This document shows, piece by piece, positions 31,165 through 44,700 of a stretch of DNA of 64,000 nucleotides. The notes under the pieces are model-generated. The model did not search any database. It saw only the letters and a program-made list of their open reading frames with translations, and had not been told where the DNA came from. Every line of letters begins with the position of its first letter. Position 1 is the stretch's first letter. Origin of the DNA: Rhynchonema sp. JSB1_4 (lineage: Eukaryota > Nematoda > Chromadorea > Monhysterida > Xyalidae); contig JASAMV010004329.1 of NCBI GenBank assembly GCA_030248065.1, positions 1 to 64,000 of the forward strand, in the 5' to 3' direction. Both the position numbers and the translations under genes were made by a program.

Positions 31165-34100
31165 ATGTCGCAACATCGACGTGTCTTCACTCCGTTGTCC
31201 TATCGTCCCGTCGATTTGTGTGTGGCACGTAAGATCGAGGACGTTGTGTTCACATTCGTGCAGATGCTCGCCACACAGTCGCACCGACGGCCGTTGCTCA
31301 AACTGCATTCGTAAGTGATATGGTCGCCACGTATTGTGTATGTTCTGGGGATACATGTTTGCTTGGTGATTCGCCTTGCCAATTCCGTCCCGCTCTCAAA
31401 GCTAAACGAGCTGATTCATTGCGTGCCCAGGTGGGGCTGAACATAGCATTTTTGTTTGGCGTGTGAGCATTGTTTAGGTTTCGGGCTGGGGCTGTCTTCT
31501 GTACGCGCCCTCCGTTGATTGACAGCTTTTCAGCTGGCAAGCCGAACTTCAGTGGCATTTTTTCGTCTGGAAGTCTGGCTGCATGAACTTTGTACCTGAT
31601 TGAGGCATGGACTAATTGTTGCAGTGTCGCTGACGGTAGTCGCAGTCGTTGGACACGACACACGTGCGGCCGTATCGGTCGGTTGTTGCGATTGTTGTCT
31701 GACGTGCACAAACTGCTCATCAACGACCAATACACCACAAAACGGTTGCAATACCTCTAATGCACAGTTATCAAATTGCGTCTTTTGTGATCTTTGTTGC
31801 TTTGTAGTGCGTCTGGCACATGGTTCTTCACCCAAAAAAATGGATTGTCCTGTTCCGGTACACATGCTTTGCGGATATTGTGAGGCGTTATCGGTCAGTT
31901 GATTGGTGTTTTTGCATGAATGCAGGCATCAAGCCAAAACGCCTGATTATCAACTTTGCGACGACCCCTGACCTGTGCAACGCCATGCTGCTGGTCATAA
32001 CAGTTACCACATTAGTGCTCATCTGTTGTTTGTCTATTTCCATTGCAGCGACCTATATTACCAGAACGTGCTTGTCTACGGCGGCAGTCAGCATCGACTC
32101 GACAGCTCCCTGTCAGCCGCCGGTCGTTTGCTGCAGGAACATCGCTATTGTCTGCACATTGTAATGTTTCACGTATACCCTGTTGGATTAATTGATGACT
32201 TCATCTAGCATAACATTACGTATTGCAGTTGGCCACCAACAAAGGCCTGGTGTTCGGTCCGTTGACGTACACGGACGGTGATGGCACACAGATTGATTGT
32301 CGGTCCAGTCCCGCATCAATATCCAGTCATGTGGTCAATGCACGACGTATACATGGTCAGTTCACTGATCAACATGGAACGGAAATAACTGTTTTTTATG
32401 AAGTCAGTTGTATCCTCGAAAAGTGCGGTGACCAATATCATACTTGGTGATTGGATTGGTCCTGCCTCGGTCACGTGTCTCATACAGCGGGTATTCGGAG
32501 ACTCATGGCACTGAATTCTTGACCGGTTTAGAAAGCTGTTTATCACTCTATTCCACTCTTTCAGGATTCAACACGGCCGAATTCGTGTTGGTTGTGGAAA
32601 AGGACGCGATTATGCAGAAATTGGTGAACGACGGCTGGGCGATGCACTGGCCGAACGGCATACTGATCACTGTGCGTGAATGGCTGGCTGGCTGACGTTT
32701 CAAATTATGCACAATAGCTTAAAATCCACTTCTTGCAGGGCAAAGGCTATCCGGACATTTCCACGCGTGTGTTGTTGAAGAAAACAGTGCACGAATTACG
32801 AATACCCGTGTTTGTGCTCGTCGATGCTGATCCGCATGGTTAATTTTTTTCCAGAGTTGAATGTTTTTGAACTAAAATCGCACTGATATGATAAACACTA
32901 ATTGCAGTTTTATCTTCGCAGGTCTCGAGATCTTCGTCATGTACAAATACGGTCCAAAGGTCAGTCTAATCAGTTACCATTTCTTCGTTTTTCTCGAGAT
33001 TGTCAGCGTCGCGAACTGGGTTCTAGAAACCAACATATGACAGCGACCATTTGGCGAGCCCGACCTGTCGGCTGATTGGCGTTCTGCGCACTGAAATGGA
33101 TGAGTGAGTCACTTCATGATATGCTGATAGGATACTCACTGATATGCTTGCCTTTCCCTTCAGATGCGAGTCAATATTTTATGAGAACTTATAGCATAGC
33201 CCAATGCTTTTGTGTGATGTGCGCGTGGTGGCATCTCAACTCATTCAATTATTACGGGCCCCTTGGTGAATCAGGCTACCGATTCCGCCCGATCAGCACG
33301 TACAGATGCGAAACAGCGAGTACAGGAAGTTGGTGAAACTGAAGTCACGCCGTGACGTTGAGCGCGATCGGGACGTGTCAAAACAGGTAATATTTAAAAT
33401 CAACATGGGTTTTTTGAACAGATGCGTACAGTTGTTTATTGATGTGATTTTCGGTCAGACACCATGAAACAACGTTGTTTTTGGGCTGCGCCGCGATGTA
33501 ATGTTTCATTTGGCAATCTGTGCCACATTACAGTAGTATACAGGACGATTTCCACGACCCTTGCCAATTTTGAGCGGGACTAACACAGTCCCCAGGACCA
33601 GGACCAGGAGAATACTATCGCCTGATCAGGTCTGGGCCCGCGCACGCGCACGTGGCTTTTCCTTAACTGAAGTTATTTCGTGACTGTTTGAGAATTCTGA
33701 ATTCAACGAGCGTAAAAGTTCTTGATTTGACTGAAGGTGTGGAAACTGCATTTACGTTGGTCCAGTTTCGGAACCTTCAAAAATCACCAACGAACTTCAG
33801 ACGAAAAAAAACAGTGCGCTTGTCAAACAGTGGCCGTCAAAAATCCCGAAACGAAAAATCAAGCGAAAAAATCCCGAAGAATAAAGTGTAAGAATGGACA
33901 AAAAAGTTTTGTCAGAAGTGGGCATTCATGTAGTTGGTGATCAGTTTGCATTTAGGGTTAGGCTTATGCTTAGGGTCAGCCAGGAAGACCTGTCTATATC
34001 ATCAACGAAAATACAACTGCTTTGGCTTTCTTTCAGTGTTAGGCTTAGGCTAGGCGCCAGCCAGGAATATCTGTCCACAAAAAGGACATATCCATAAAAG

Positions 34101-34734
34101 TACAACGCCTCGGGCCTTCATTCAGGGTTAGGTTTAGGCTTTGGCTGTCGGCCAGGAACGCAAACGAGAGTTTCCTTATGTTGAGCCCCAACTGATCCAG
34201 TACCCAAATTATGGGCTCCAACTACACGAATGCCCTTTTCGGTGCATTAAACTTTGTATTTTTCCTGAATTTGATTTTTTTTCGGAATTTTTGCTTTTCG
34301 GGACTTTTATTTTTCGGGATTTTTCTGAATTTTTTTCGGGATTTTTGACCCCACCTGGCCAAACATATGAACGGATTACAGTGACCGAGGGCACTGTCCC
34401 GCGGTCTGTGCAAAGCTGATGCGGAACCTGATTAGCACGCACAAGCGCAAGCATAGATCAAAAAGTCGTGCTGCTCCCAAGTGATCTTTCTTGGTACTCG
34501 TTCAACTCAACTTTTGAACTTTTGACAAGCTCGAAAGATCAGTTGTATCAGGCAAAATCACTCACCATCACTTCAGCAGCCGACTGGAATCTGTTTTGGC
34601 CAATTTTGCAGCTGTTCGCTTTGGAGACCAGTGGGACCAAGTTAGAGATCGAGGCCGTTAGCTCAGTGAGTCCGACGTTTCTCATCGACTCGTATCTCAG
34701 AGAAAAGATACAGCTACAAAAGTCGGTGTTGTGA
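31165..34734 (+). CDS. SPO11: Meiotic recombination protein SPO11
   Basis: Topoisomerase VI A-like protein that makes meiotic DNA double-strand breaks through a covalent tyrosyl-DNA link. Exons: 31165-31310, 31625-31744, 32049-32160, 32229-32355, 32565-32671, 32739-32838, 32922-32959, 33027-33103, 33275-33386, 34612-34734. They join in phase to 353 aa (human 396). The winged-helix active site TTKRDLYY places the Tyr pair at residues 92-93, across the exon 2/3 junction. The TOPRIM domain has the metal-binding Glu in LVVEKDA (Glu 180) and DxD in LVDADPHG (Asp 233 and 235). Other matches: ATNKGLVFGPLTY, GKGYPDISTR, YDSDHLASPT. Catalytic residues are intact. The start is the in-frame ATG nearest the conserved region, so the N-terminus is less certain. 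The last exon is separated by a 1.2 kb intron with telomere-like repeats, and its assignment rests on phase and IEAVSSVSPTFLIDSYL. Confidence 0.94.
33953..34145 (+). repeat. Tandem repeat of about 85 bp carrying TTAGGC words (SPO11 intron 9)
   Basis: Three units begin near 33953, 34035 and 34123. Each has (A/C)AG(G/T)GTTAGG(C/T)TTA followed by CAGCCAGGAA or GGCCAGGAA and, in the first two, CTGTC. This looks subtelomeric in composition. An inverted pair GGGCATTCATGTAGTTGG / CCAACTACACGAATGCCC (33920 and 34209) brackets it. Confidence 0.65.
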
Positions 34735-34770
34735 TTTCATTGTACGACTTACTTGTACCGTTATATATGC

Positions 34771-34776
34771 AATAAA
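34771..34776 (+). terminator. Poly(A) signal of SPO11
   Basis: AATAAA 37 bp after the SPO11 stop codon. Confidence 0.7.
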
Positions 34777-35787
34777 AACTGTACACTGATTGGGTTCAAC
34801 GCACGTTGAAGCTCTAACGTAGTTTTCTGTTCCAGCTTTTATGTATGAGGACTAATGGTATTATTTTGTTTTCTTTTATTTTCCTGTCCACACCAAGCAC
34901 ACTGACTGCCAATTAGCTAGAAATTGCATATTACGTTCGTGCGTGAGACACTATGAAAGTAACAGTTGCTTTTCATACACACCAATGAAGTTACTGTTCA
35001 ACATAAACATGTCAATAGTAAATACAGAGAAACATAGAAACTGGTTTAAATAGTAACACAATATATTAAATATAGCCTAATGAAGTTTCAAAGAGCAGGC
35101 AGAAAAGCAACATGTGGAAATAATGGTAAAGAAAATGCTAGATGGAATATGTGCGAGTCAAAGTCAGATCATGAAAAGATGAGTGAAACATCAACATAGC
35201 GCCCTCGCACGACATACTGGGTGACTACAATAGAGGGGTATATTATGGTTCAGTTGGGGGAAATTCAAAAATAAATGTAATTTTCAATAAGAGCAAAAAT
35301 AACCAAGGAACAATTGCATGATGTAATTACTGATTTTTGACACGAAGCAACGTTCACAAACACAACAACCTGAAACCGGGGTCAGCATACATTAGAAGCA
35401 TCGGAAGGAGTGCACAATGAGGAAAATCGACACGAACTGACACTTAATTGCGTTTGTAAAATCTGCATTGAATTGACACGAAAAAAATCACAGAATTGGG
35501 GACATAAAGATTGAAATAATGTCTACCTAAAAACATCGAATGCAATTGATGGCACGCGCATAAATTATAACACAAATATGTAACTTACCTATGTAAAGGG
35601 AGTCAATAGTGTAATTGGAAAATATAATACTGCTAATACGTTTAAATGTAAAGGACTTTGGTACAGTAACATTAAAACTGCAAGACATGATTTGGCAAAA
35701 CACAATACTAATTTGTAAAACTTCGTTTCCTTGAAACTCAACGTCAGTGGAAGACGAATGCGATGTCCGCAATCATGCTGTGTAACA
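34777..35787. other. Convergent intergenic region, probable SALL 3' UTR
   Basis: AT-rich, no ORF of note. A minus-strand AATAAA (TTTATT on plus, about 34875-34880) could end the SALL transcript, giving a 3' UTR of about 0.9 kb that closely approaches the SPO11 poly(A) site. Confidence 0.5.
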
Positions 35788-38700
35788 TCATGTGGTCGCT
35801 GTGCCCGGTTGCGTAGCCAGTTGACGTGCTGCAGCGGCGGATGCGCTCAAATGTAGCTTTAGATGTTGCTCGAGTTCACTTGTGTTCGCACAGACCTTGT
35901 GACACACTGAGCACACTGTTCGCCACATGAACATCATCTGAAGGCATTCATGTTTTGCACACTGAAAGTTTCATGATCGTAAAAAAGGCTCGGAAATACC
36001 GTCCAACCTGTTCAAATCGTTGCTGATTGGCTGCGGCGGCCATGGCTGCTGCCTGGTTGGGCAAGCTCGGTGGAAAACCCGGAGGCAATCCCAGTGCGAG
36101 CGCGAAATTTGGAGGTGGCGGTGGAGGGAGCCCAGCAGTCGGGAATGACGGACGACTGACAGTTGGGGACAGCAGCGGCGACAAGAGACTCTTTTGAGCA
36201 TCGGAGTTGTTCGGTGGTGGAGTCGAGCCTGAATTCGGGGTGTCTTCCCCGCTGGGTCGACCGCCTAGTACGGGATGTCCCGATGCATCCAGACTAGACG
36301 GTGGTGATCCGACGTCGAAAATACGTCGACCGCGACGATTCTGTGTGTGCCATACGTGCGTGCCCATATGCACCTGTATGGAAATGATTTGTGTGAAAGA
36401 CCGTTGTTCATGGTTCGCAATCGCAACGAAAACCACACAGACCTTCAAGTTCCCCTTTGTCGTGAACGCCCGTCCACACACCGTACACTTGAACGGCTTG
36501 TCGCCGGTGTGCGTGCGCATATGGATCTGCAACGCCGAACTGCTGCTGAAATGCTTGTAGCACACGGCGCACTGATGTTTCGACAGAACTGGTGTTTGCC
36601 TGAAATGATAATCAAACTTCAAACTGCATTGGGGGACCGAAATGCAGAACAATAATTCCGCACACAGAAATGCTTGATAACTGACCGTGGTGGCGGCGGT
36701 TCTGTTTTTGCCCACATTTTCTGGATTGATTCCAACGGACTCGGGCCGGGCATTTCATTCTTGTTCGGGTCTGCGTTGAGCTCATCCGGTCCTGTGATCA
36801 GGGGCATATCGCGCACACTCAATGAGTTCGGTGATACCAGCTGCTGAGGGGGAACCGCGATTGGTTGTGGTGGTGGCTCGCTCTTCACTTTGTGTGCGTT
36901 CATCAACAAATTCAGTTTCAAGTCCTGCATTGTCCTGGTGGCATCGACCGGTTCAGCCGGTGGCTCTGATTTGAGGTTGATGGGCGGGGAACCATGATCA
37001 TCCGCTTTCGGCTTTGCGGTGCTACTGTGTTCACCGCTGTACTCTGCCGACACGTTGCTATTGTTCGACCCTGCTCGATTGCACTGGCTTGCGGTACCAC
37101 TGTGTCGGAATGTGTAGCTGGCATTCTCGGACGATATCGAAACGTCATCGGCCGACGATCGGCTGCTTCGACTTATCGAGCCCTGCTGATCGGCACCGCG
37201 GATCTTGTGCGTTAGCAGATGTTGCTTCATGTTGCCCCGCGTTGAGAAGCCACGACTGCAGATGTGACACTTGAACGGACGCTCTTTTGTGTGGGACCTG
37301 AAGAAGTACAGTGCTAACATAGGTATGTTGTGCTCACAGACAAAATGATGTGTAATGTATAAATTGGGTACACAAAACTGACCTGTAGTGAATTTCTAGT
37401 GCACTGTTGCATGCGAATGTCTTGAAGCAAATGTTGCACGTGGTCGTTGTTCGGTTAGTTGGAGTACTCGCCGGCGACGTTGGTGTGTGATTGGCTTGAA
37501 GCGTTTGGGGCGCTGCTGATGTTGGTGGCAGATCGGGCAACGGCACACCTGAACGATCAACATGTGTTCGTAGTGTATGTCAAGGGCAGATCCAGGAGGC
37601 CACAGGGTCCATGCCCCCTTGGTCCCTGAGGGGGGCACCGTTTCGGAAGGAAAAAGGACCCCTAAATCGCAGGATTTTTACTCTGATGCACTTCAAAGTC
37701 CAAAAATCCAGATACACTCATTTTCAATGAAATTTGGCTTTCGCGAGCGTAAAAGGTGCCAAAATTTTACGCGCTTCGCGCGTAGTGCCGCATTTTCTAT
37801 GATATTTGGTGCAAAAACGCGAAGTTCTAAACAAGCATTAGATAAAAATGACTCTTCAAAAATGGAGCAAGCACTAGATAAAATGACTTTTTACGCTTGG
37901 CCCCAGCCTTGGCCAAAAGCTGGATCCGCCACCGCAGCAGTATGTTCACTTTCGCTAAAAAAATCAAAACTTATTTCCACAAACATACATACCGTTCAGC
38001 ATGTTGGCGACGGTAGATGTGACCGGCATGGGTCGCGCAATGGATACGGTCATAGCGCCACCGTTCATCGGCGACGTATTGTCACTGGACGGTGTCAGTG
38101 TATTATGGCTGGCCGAACTGAGTGTTGACGGGCCGCCGCCGGGTGGTGATTCGTTGCTGGTGATGTTGTTGTTGGTTGGAACGTTCATTTTCGGACCATT
38201 GATTTCCGGATTTCCCAGGGAGAGCGTCAATGGCGAATGAAGTGCAGCCTGATGGTTGACAGCAGTGACCGGCGGCATGCTGGATTGCTGGCTCATGACC
38301 ACATGCAGCTGCATATGATGTTGCATCACAAGGGGGTTCATGAATCGTTTTTGGCAGATTGGGCATTCGTGACCGGCAGCACCCATCAGCAAATTGTTGA
38401 AGCCAGTCGACGTAGCCGGTCCGGCTAGCGATACTGTCGGGGCCATGCCGGGATGATGGTGTCGAAATGGAATGGGATGTTTAGCACGATGCACACCCAT
38501 ATGTGTTTTCAAGTTGCCCTTGGTAGTAAATGCTCGCGAGCAAATTTTGCACTTGAATGGACGTTCGCCTGCAAAGTAAGAGTGTCTGTGCTTTTCTAAA
38601 AACGTAATGTATGGGGTTAATTTCCAGGTTACAACGACGCACCTGTATGTGTTCTGTAGTGCATCTGTAACGCTGATTTGCAGCTCAATATGCGTCTGCA

Positions 38701-41700
38701 TATCAAGCATTGGTTGGGATCAGTCGGCGGTGGTATCGGTTTGTTGCCAACAATTTCGCGCACTTTTTCCATTTCGTCCGTTTGATTGATTTCCATCATT
38801 TGTTCCCAGTCGTCCTCGTTGGCTGAATTGGCAATCAAAATCACATTTCATTTATGCTGCAAATCGTTTTACAGCTCGAGTTCTACATTAGGTAATCAAC
38901 TCACGTCCGAGCATTGCTTCATCGTGTGGTCCGCCGAGTCCGAAGGGTGCGTGCCCTTGTGACAACATGAACGGTGGAGGCGGCACCATTGACATCGGAA
39001 ACGGCGGGAAACCTATGCCAGGCGGACCGGAGAATCGGTGGGTGTACGGTTCGGACAGTCGAAAGTCTTTCGATGCAGCAATTGCTGATCGGGTCAAGTC
39101 GAGCGGCTTGTGGTCGTCGCCAGACACGCCCGGGTCAGTTGGTCGGCTGCCATCCGGACTGCCACTGCCGTCACCCATTGCTATTGAAAGATGTGAACTC
39201 GGCGTACCTGAAACGTCTTGTTTCTCTAAATGTTGCACAAACTGCGTCAAGAGTCTGAATGTAATTTACCATTGCCTTCCGTGTTGTTGCGTTGATGTAA
39301 ATGATATAAGTGCACAACGTGTTCGTCGTTGTCACTATAAGGTGGCGGTGCACTATTGGTGTCCCTATCTTTACTTGAGACGTCGTTCTGGGGCGCTCCG
39401 ACACTCGCACACCGTTCAGCATCAATTTCGTTGCCGAGACTATGTTGCTGTCGCTTGTGGGCCTGAATGTACTTACAAAAAGTTGTTTTGATCTTTGACA
39501 CGTTTTCAAGTGTGGTTGAAAACTTTTTGATTTTTGACAAGTTTTCTTATGTGTGCCTGAAAACTGTGTCACTCACATTCAAGACAATCATTTTCCCGAA
39601 TCGTTCACCACACAGCTCGCACGCAAACGGCATTTGATCCTGGTGCACTTGCATTTCGTGCCAGTGCATCGCGGCCAGCGACTGAACCACCGCACGGCAA
39701 TACTTACACGTCAGGGGTTTGTGCGTCTGCAGTATGGAACATCGGTAAATGTTTTAAACGAATTCAGGTGTGTCAATCGTAGGGTCGTTACCTTGGTGTT
39801 CGAATCCACTGATTCGTTGCTATCCGGCGGCGACAGCAACAACGACAGCGCCGATTGCAGTTGTGCGTGTTTGTCTGGATCGACCGTTGGATCCGTGTCC
39901 GGATTGTGGTTGTGCACTTGACTGTACAGTCGTTCAATTAGTTGCCATTGTGCCAACTGAAATTTGAAACTAATTCTGTTTCTGTGTTCCAGATTCTTAC
40001 TGACAGGCAACTATCAAGCAGTTGTGGAGTATCTTCGAGCTTATTTGCATGTGGTAACTTCTGGATCAGTGACTGTGTATATGTACCTGCATGTGTCGTA
40101 ACAGACAAGATGAAATGTATGGTATGAAAACATGGCTGTTCTTACAGTAGCCGCAAGCCCCGAAAACCAATTTGAAAATGGAAGACAACTGAAAAATGCG
40201 AACTGCTGGATGGACACATGCCTTGTCGCTACGCTATACGGTGTTTGATAAGAGAATTATGGTGTATGCGGCACGGGCGCCGTTAGCGTCATGAATAAAT
40301 TGCAATTTAATGGCATTGTTTATGAAATAACACGTTTGCACACAGCTGCTCCACATTACATTGATGCAAGAGAGAAGGCAAGCGGGCGGTTAGTGTTTGA
40401 TCGATTATCAGCCATTTGCACTTGAATATATAAGTGGCACACGACATCGGAGTGTTAAAGTAGCAATTTGTGTTCATAACCAATGCCGTGGACCATGCCA
40501 TACCATACCTATATACATAATGGCACTAACCTCCTTATGTAGGTGTGATCTTCTGGTACGGGCTGGACGACTACTGTATTGTCTACGTTTCTGTTGATTC
40601 ACACATGGGCTTGGTTATAACAAAAATGCTGTAGGTAGAATCTACCGTGAACAGGTACAGGTACTCAATCAACGAAATATGATTACAGGCTTCCATATTG
40701 AGAAAACCAGGGGCTTTGTTCGCTAGCTTGGCTGGTCGCGGTTGACCATAAATTTCTCATAATCACGGTTTGCTCATTCAACAGAAGTCTCAGCGCGACC
40801 TCGACTTCAAAACCATATAGACCTCAGTTCGTTCCCCTACCGGTGGGCTCGAAAATGATTGTTGGTTTGCTCTTCAGCAATGAATTTATGTAACTAAAAC
40901 ATACATGCACGCTTCATTCGAATGGGTATATGTTTGAAATACGCATCTTGCACTACATAATATCTACTGTGTTCTGATACATACTGTACCCCATACTTAT
41001 GCAGAATGATGACATTTTTTGAATGAGCCGTTCCGAGTACGTAGACCCCCATCATTATAAAGTGATTCGAAAAAATAATGAAAATCAACCACTGAAATGG
41101 CGCATCAGGTAAAATTTGCATGAGCGGATGCCCATATTGCATGAAAACAACAAGTGAGCGAACTCAGGGAATTGAAAACCAAATCCGGTGTCATTGAGGT
41201 CTGCTCCGAAATAAGAATGATAAGCTGGGAAGCAGGCGGGTACAAATGTCCTAAATATATACAGTGCTGGGTGCAATTGTAGGCTGAAAGTAGAAGTCTG
41301 CGTGCACGCGCGTGCGCACGCAACTTCCTTGTGCAAAAGACGGGTAGCGCTTGCGCAAAACTTCGAGTGCACCTGCGTGCACGCTACGTTATTCCACTTT
41401 TTGCCTACACTTTGCACTGGAAGTTGCTTTCGCACACGCACGCTACTTTCAGCCTGGAATTGCTCCCGATACTGTATTTTCAAAACGCCCACCTGCTGTT
41501 CATGTGTGGCATGCACTTGTTTGTCGCCGTGTTTCGCCGTTTGAATGTGTTCTAGCAGCATTTCGCGTCGTTTCTTGCTCAAATCCATCACCAATTCCAT
41601 TTGTTGCTTGTGCGGCGTGCCGTCTGGTGTTGGCAAACTGGCCAACGGCAGTGCATCGGCTTCCTGCAATGTGAATTGTGCAATGTGGTTTTGTGGTTTG

Positions 41701-44700
41701 TTTTCCGCCGTGCGCTTGCGTCGATCACAAATAATAAAAATAAGACTCATTTGGTACCGCATATGCATTGCAAGTCGTCTCCAAAACTACATCCATGCTG
41801 CATTGATTGCTGACCTGTTGTGGTGGAGTGCCAGTTCCGTCTGTGCCATTCATAGTTGCGGCCGAAGATTTGTTTTTCGGCGACGTTTCAATGGCCGCAG
41901 GTGTGCTGTCTTTGGGGTTCAGCGGCCACTCGATCTTGCACTGTCGTTTGTGACCGAGGAACTCGTCGACACAATAGAATTGTGCACCACATCGACCGCA
42001 CACGTGGCTGTCGACCGTGTCGTCGGTGGCTGAAGTTCAGTATGGTTAGGGCTCAGTTTTCCTACATGCGCGGCATGTAGACACAACAAGCATCAGTCAT
42101 GCTGCGAATTTGATTGTGAATCATGGCAATAGACTTCATTGGAATGACCTGCTGTTGTCAAAACGAGAGCACACGACAACGGCCAATTTCGTAATGAACA
42201 GTTTCCCTTCCCTGAGACTGTCTTGTTTAAATTATTATAATCTTCTGGCCATTTGGTTGTGTTTTATTATTTACAGAGAATATTGTGACAGGAACGGTTT
42301 GGTTGTAACAAATTGCCAGGCCCACAGTAAGCGGCGGAATTCTGCATATTTATTTTTCCTGTTAATATGCTATGATATTTAGTTGTGGTCACAGCGATTT
42401 ATAAGTTTGCATATCGGTTTGACAAAATAATGATTGATGTTGGACGTCTGGGCTTAGCATTGTCTCCGGTCTGGATATTTATGTTTATATGTTAGCGTTT
42501 GCTTATAACCTCAGTAAATAATAAGGGCAAAAAAACGTACGCGCGCCGCGCGGCTTTTTTCTAACTGTTTGGACTGACGTCTCTGACGATATTGTCAATA
42601 TTTGGGCCCATTATGCATCAGATTGTGATTTGTTTTCTGCTCCGGTCTGTTTCTTTCAACATCCCTAACTTATGAAATACTAAACCGTTTGCTTTTGTTT
42701 GCCAACTATAACATCGCGGAGGGCAAGGAGTCTTCATTATAATCTGATCGCTATATGTACTTGAACTCATTTTAAAAGAATAATGGGTATCGTGGCGTCT
42801 GCAAGTGCTGTACCTACCATTACTGTACTGGTACCCTAAATACTGCGCGAAATATGAACTTTTATGTTTGACTGTATGCGGTCAACGAGAATAAGCTGCA
42901 AACGCTACTGTAAGCATACATTACAGGGTGATTACTTTATTCCTACCTAAGCAGTGTGTCCTATACCTAACGTGTAAGCATTTTGAGCGAGTCTTTTCGA
43001 TCGCACTGCAAGTACACCAAATAACTTATCCACAAATGGCCATAGGCATATTATATTTTGAATAAACAATGCAGCCACAGTGAAGCTAATGCGTCAGCTT
43101 CTATAAGCCTGAAGTCAAATGCACTTGAGCTTAGGATGAAGTCTTTTGACCTGTATAGCTGGTTGTTGGCATGCTAAATTGCCATAATGGTCTGAACTGA
43201 CATTAAGTGACACAACTTCACTCCTCATGAACTAACAATGCTGTGTGGTTGAATGCTTTCTCTGGTGGCGGTAACTGTGAGTTTTATGGGCCGGTAACCG
43301 GCATATTACCGTAATCTGCTTAACATAGACATTCAACACCATTCGACCATGTAAAGTCAAGTCGGGATATGGATCAAGTCAAGTTGGGTTGGTCCAAGTG
43401 TTTATAACAAGTCAGTCTTTGACAGCAAACACCTTTACATGCGCACAAAACACGATCTGAAACGCGGACAAATCGAGAGTTTCGGTGGAAGAGCTTAACT
43501 GGGGACATTGCAGCACCAGATTTCATGAAGCCACCCCTTTTCCACCTCTCATAATCCAAACTTTTCTGGCCATAAAAGTTTGCACTTCATAAGATCGTTA
43601 GTCGTGTTGCGCCACGGTTGTAAATATTCACAAGTTGTTGCTTTCTTCCCAATGCCCATCAGCATTAGTTGGTACTCGACATGTGTTTGTTGTGTGTGGT
43701 GGTCACTGTGCACCCTTCAAGAGGAACTAAACACGTAAGCAACAGTTCAGGTCGGTGAGTCTCTTCAAAGTGCAGTGCGCCCATTTCAGCATATGCATCA
43801 TATACTTTTGCATCGGTGTAAGCACAGGAATTTATTACACGGTTTTTTCGGCCTTTTGACTTGTGCGATGCAAAGCGCTTATGGTACTTAGTGAATGGTG
43901 GACGTAGATTACTATGTAGCGTTGCTTGCCAGTGTCCTTTGCTTGAAACGAAAGTGCTCATAAATGCAGCAAGACGATTCAAAACTCACAAACGACTACT
44001 CATAACTTGCGACACCCGTTAGTCTATGGTTTAGCTGATCGTGCCGCGCATTGCAAACACGGCCGCGTCGGCAATTTAGCTTACGAAAATGATTACCGTT
44101 TTGGTGTTACTCCATCACAAAATGTGTTTGAAAGAGGGCACCGCGCATAAACAGCCATAATGCCGTCGACCCCAAGCGACCATCGGAGCGCATCTCTCAT
44201 CATTTGCGCACTTCGTGTCGCTCGTTAGTTATCGGAATAGATGTGCTACATCGGCTCCGCATTCGCAAACTCGGCTTGCTCGATCCAGCTAGGCCAAAGC
44301 CGAGCGTCACAAACTTTCTGTCGTATTCTGTGTGGCTTGTGTATCCGGTTCACTCAATCACCACCCACACACGTTTAACCCCAACGCAGCTCATCATCAT
44401 TATATTACCACTCATAACTCATTTACACCCCGTGCCGGTCATTATTTTGCAACTAAACTACTAACTCAGTTGCGCTGTCGCATCATCTGTCTCACTCATC
44501 AGCGATCGTCAGTACCGAACTGCTGCCCCTACATTTGATGGAGGTCGTTGCCCGGTACTCGGCAACTGCGACACGTCTGACGTGACAACTGTTCCCCTTA
44601 TGCAGTCCCGAAGCGCAAAGGCGTTTTACCGCCACGTCGCTTTTGATGCGCCCGGAATATATTCATATACATATATGTGCAATTAGCATTGTCCATCTGG

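Noticed and set aside
39255..39269. GTAAATTACATTCAG as a 15-nt intron in SALL
   Set aside because: Too short to splice and in the wrong phase; the acceptor at 39208 gives a 62-nt intron in the correct phase.
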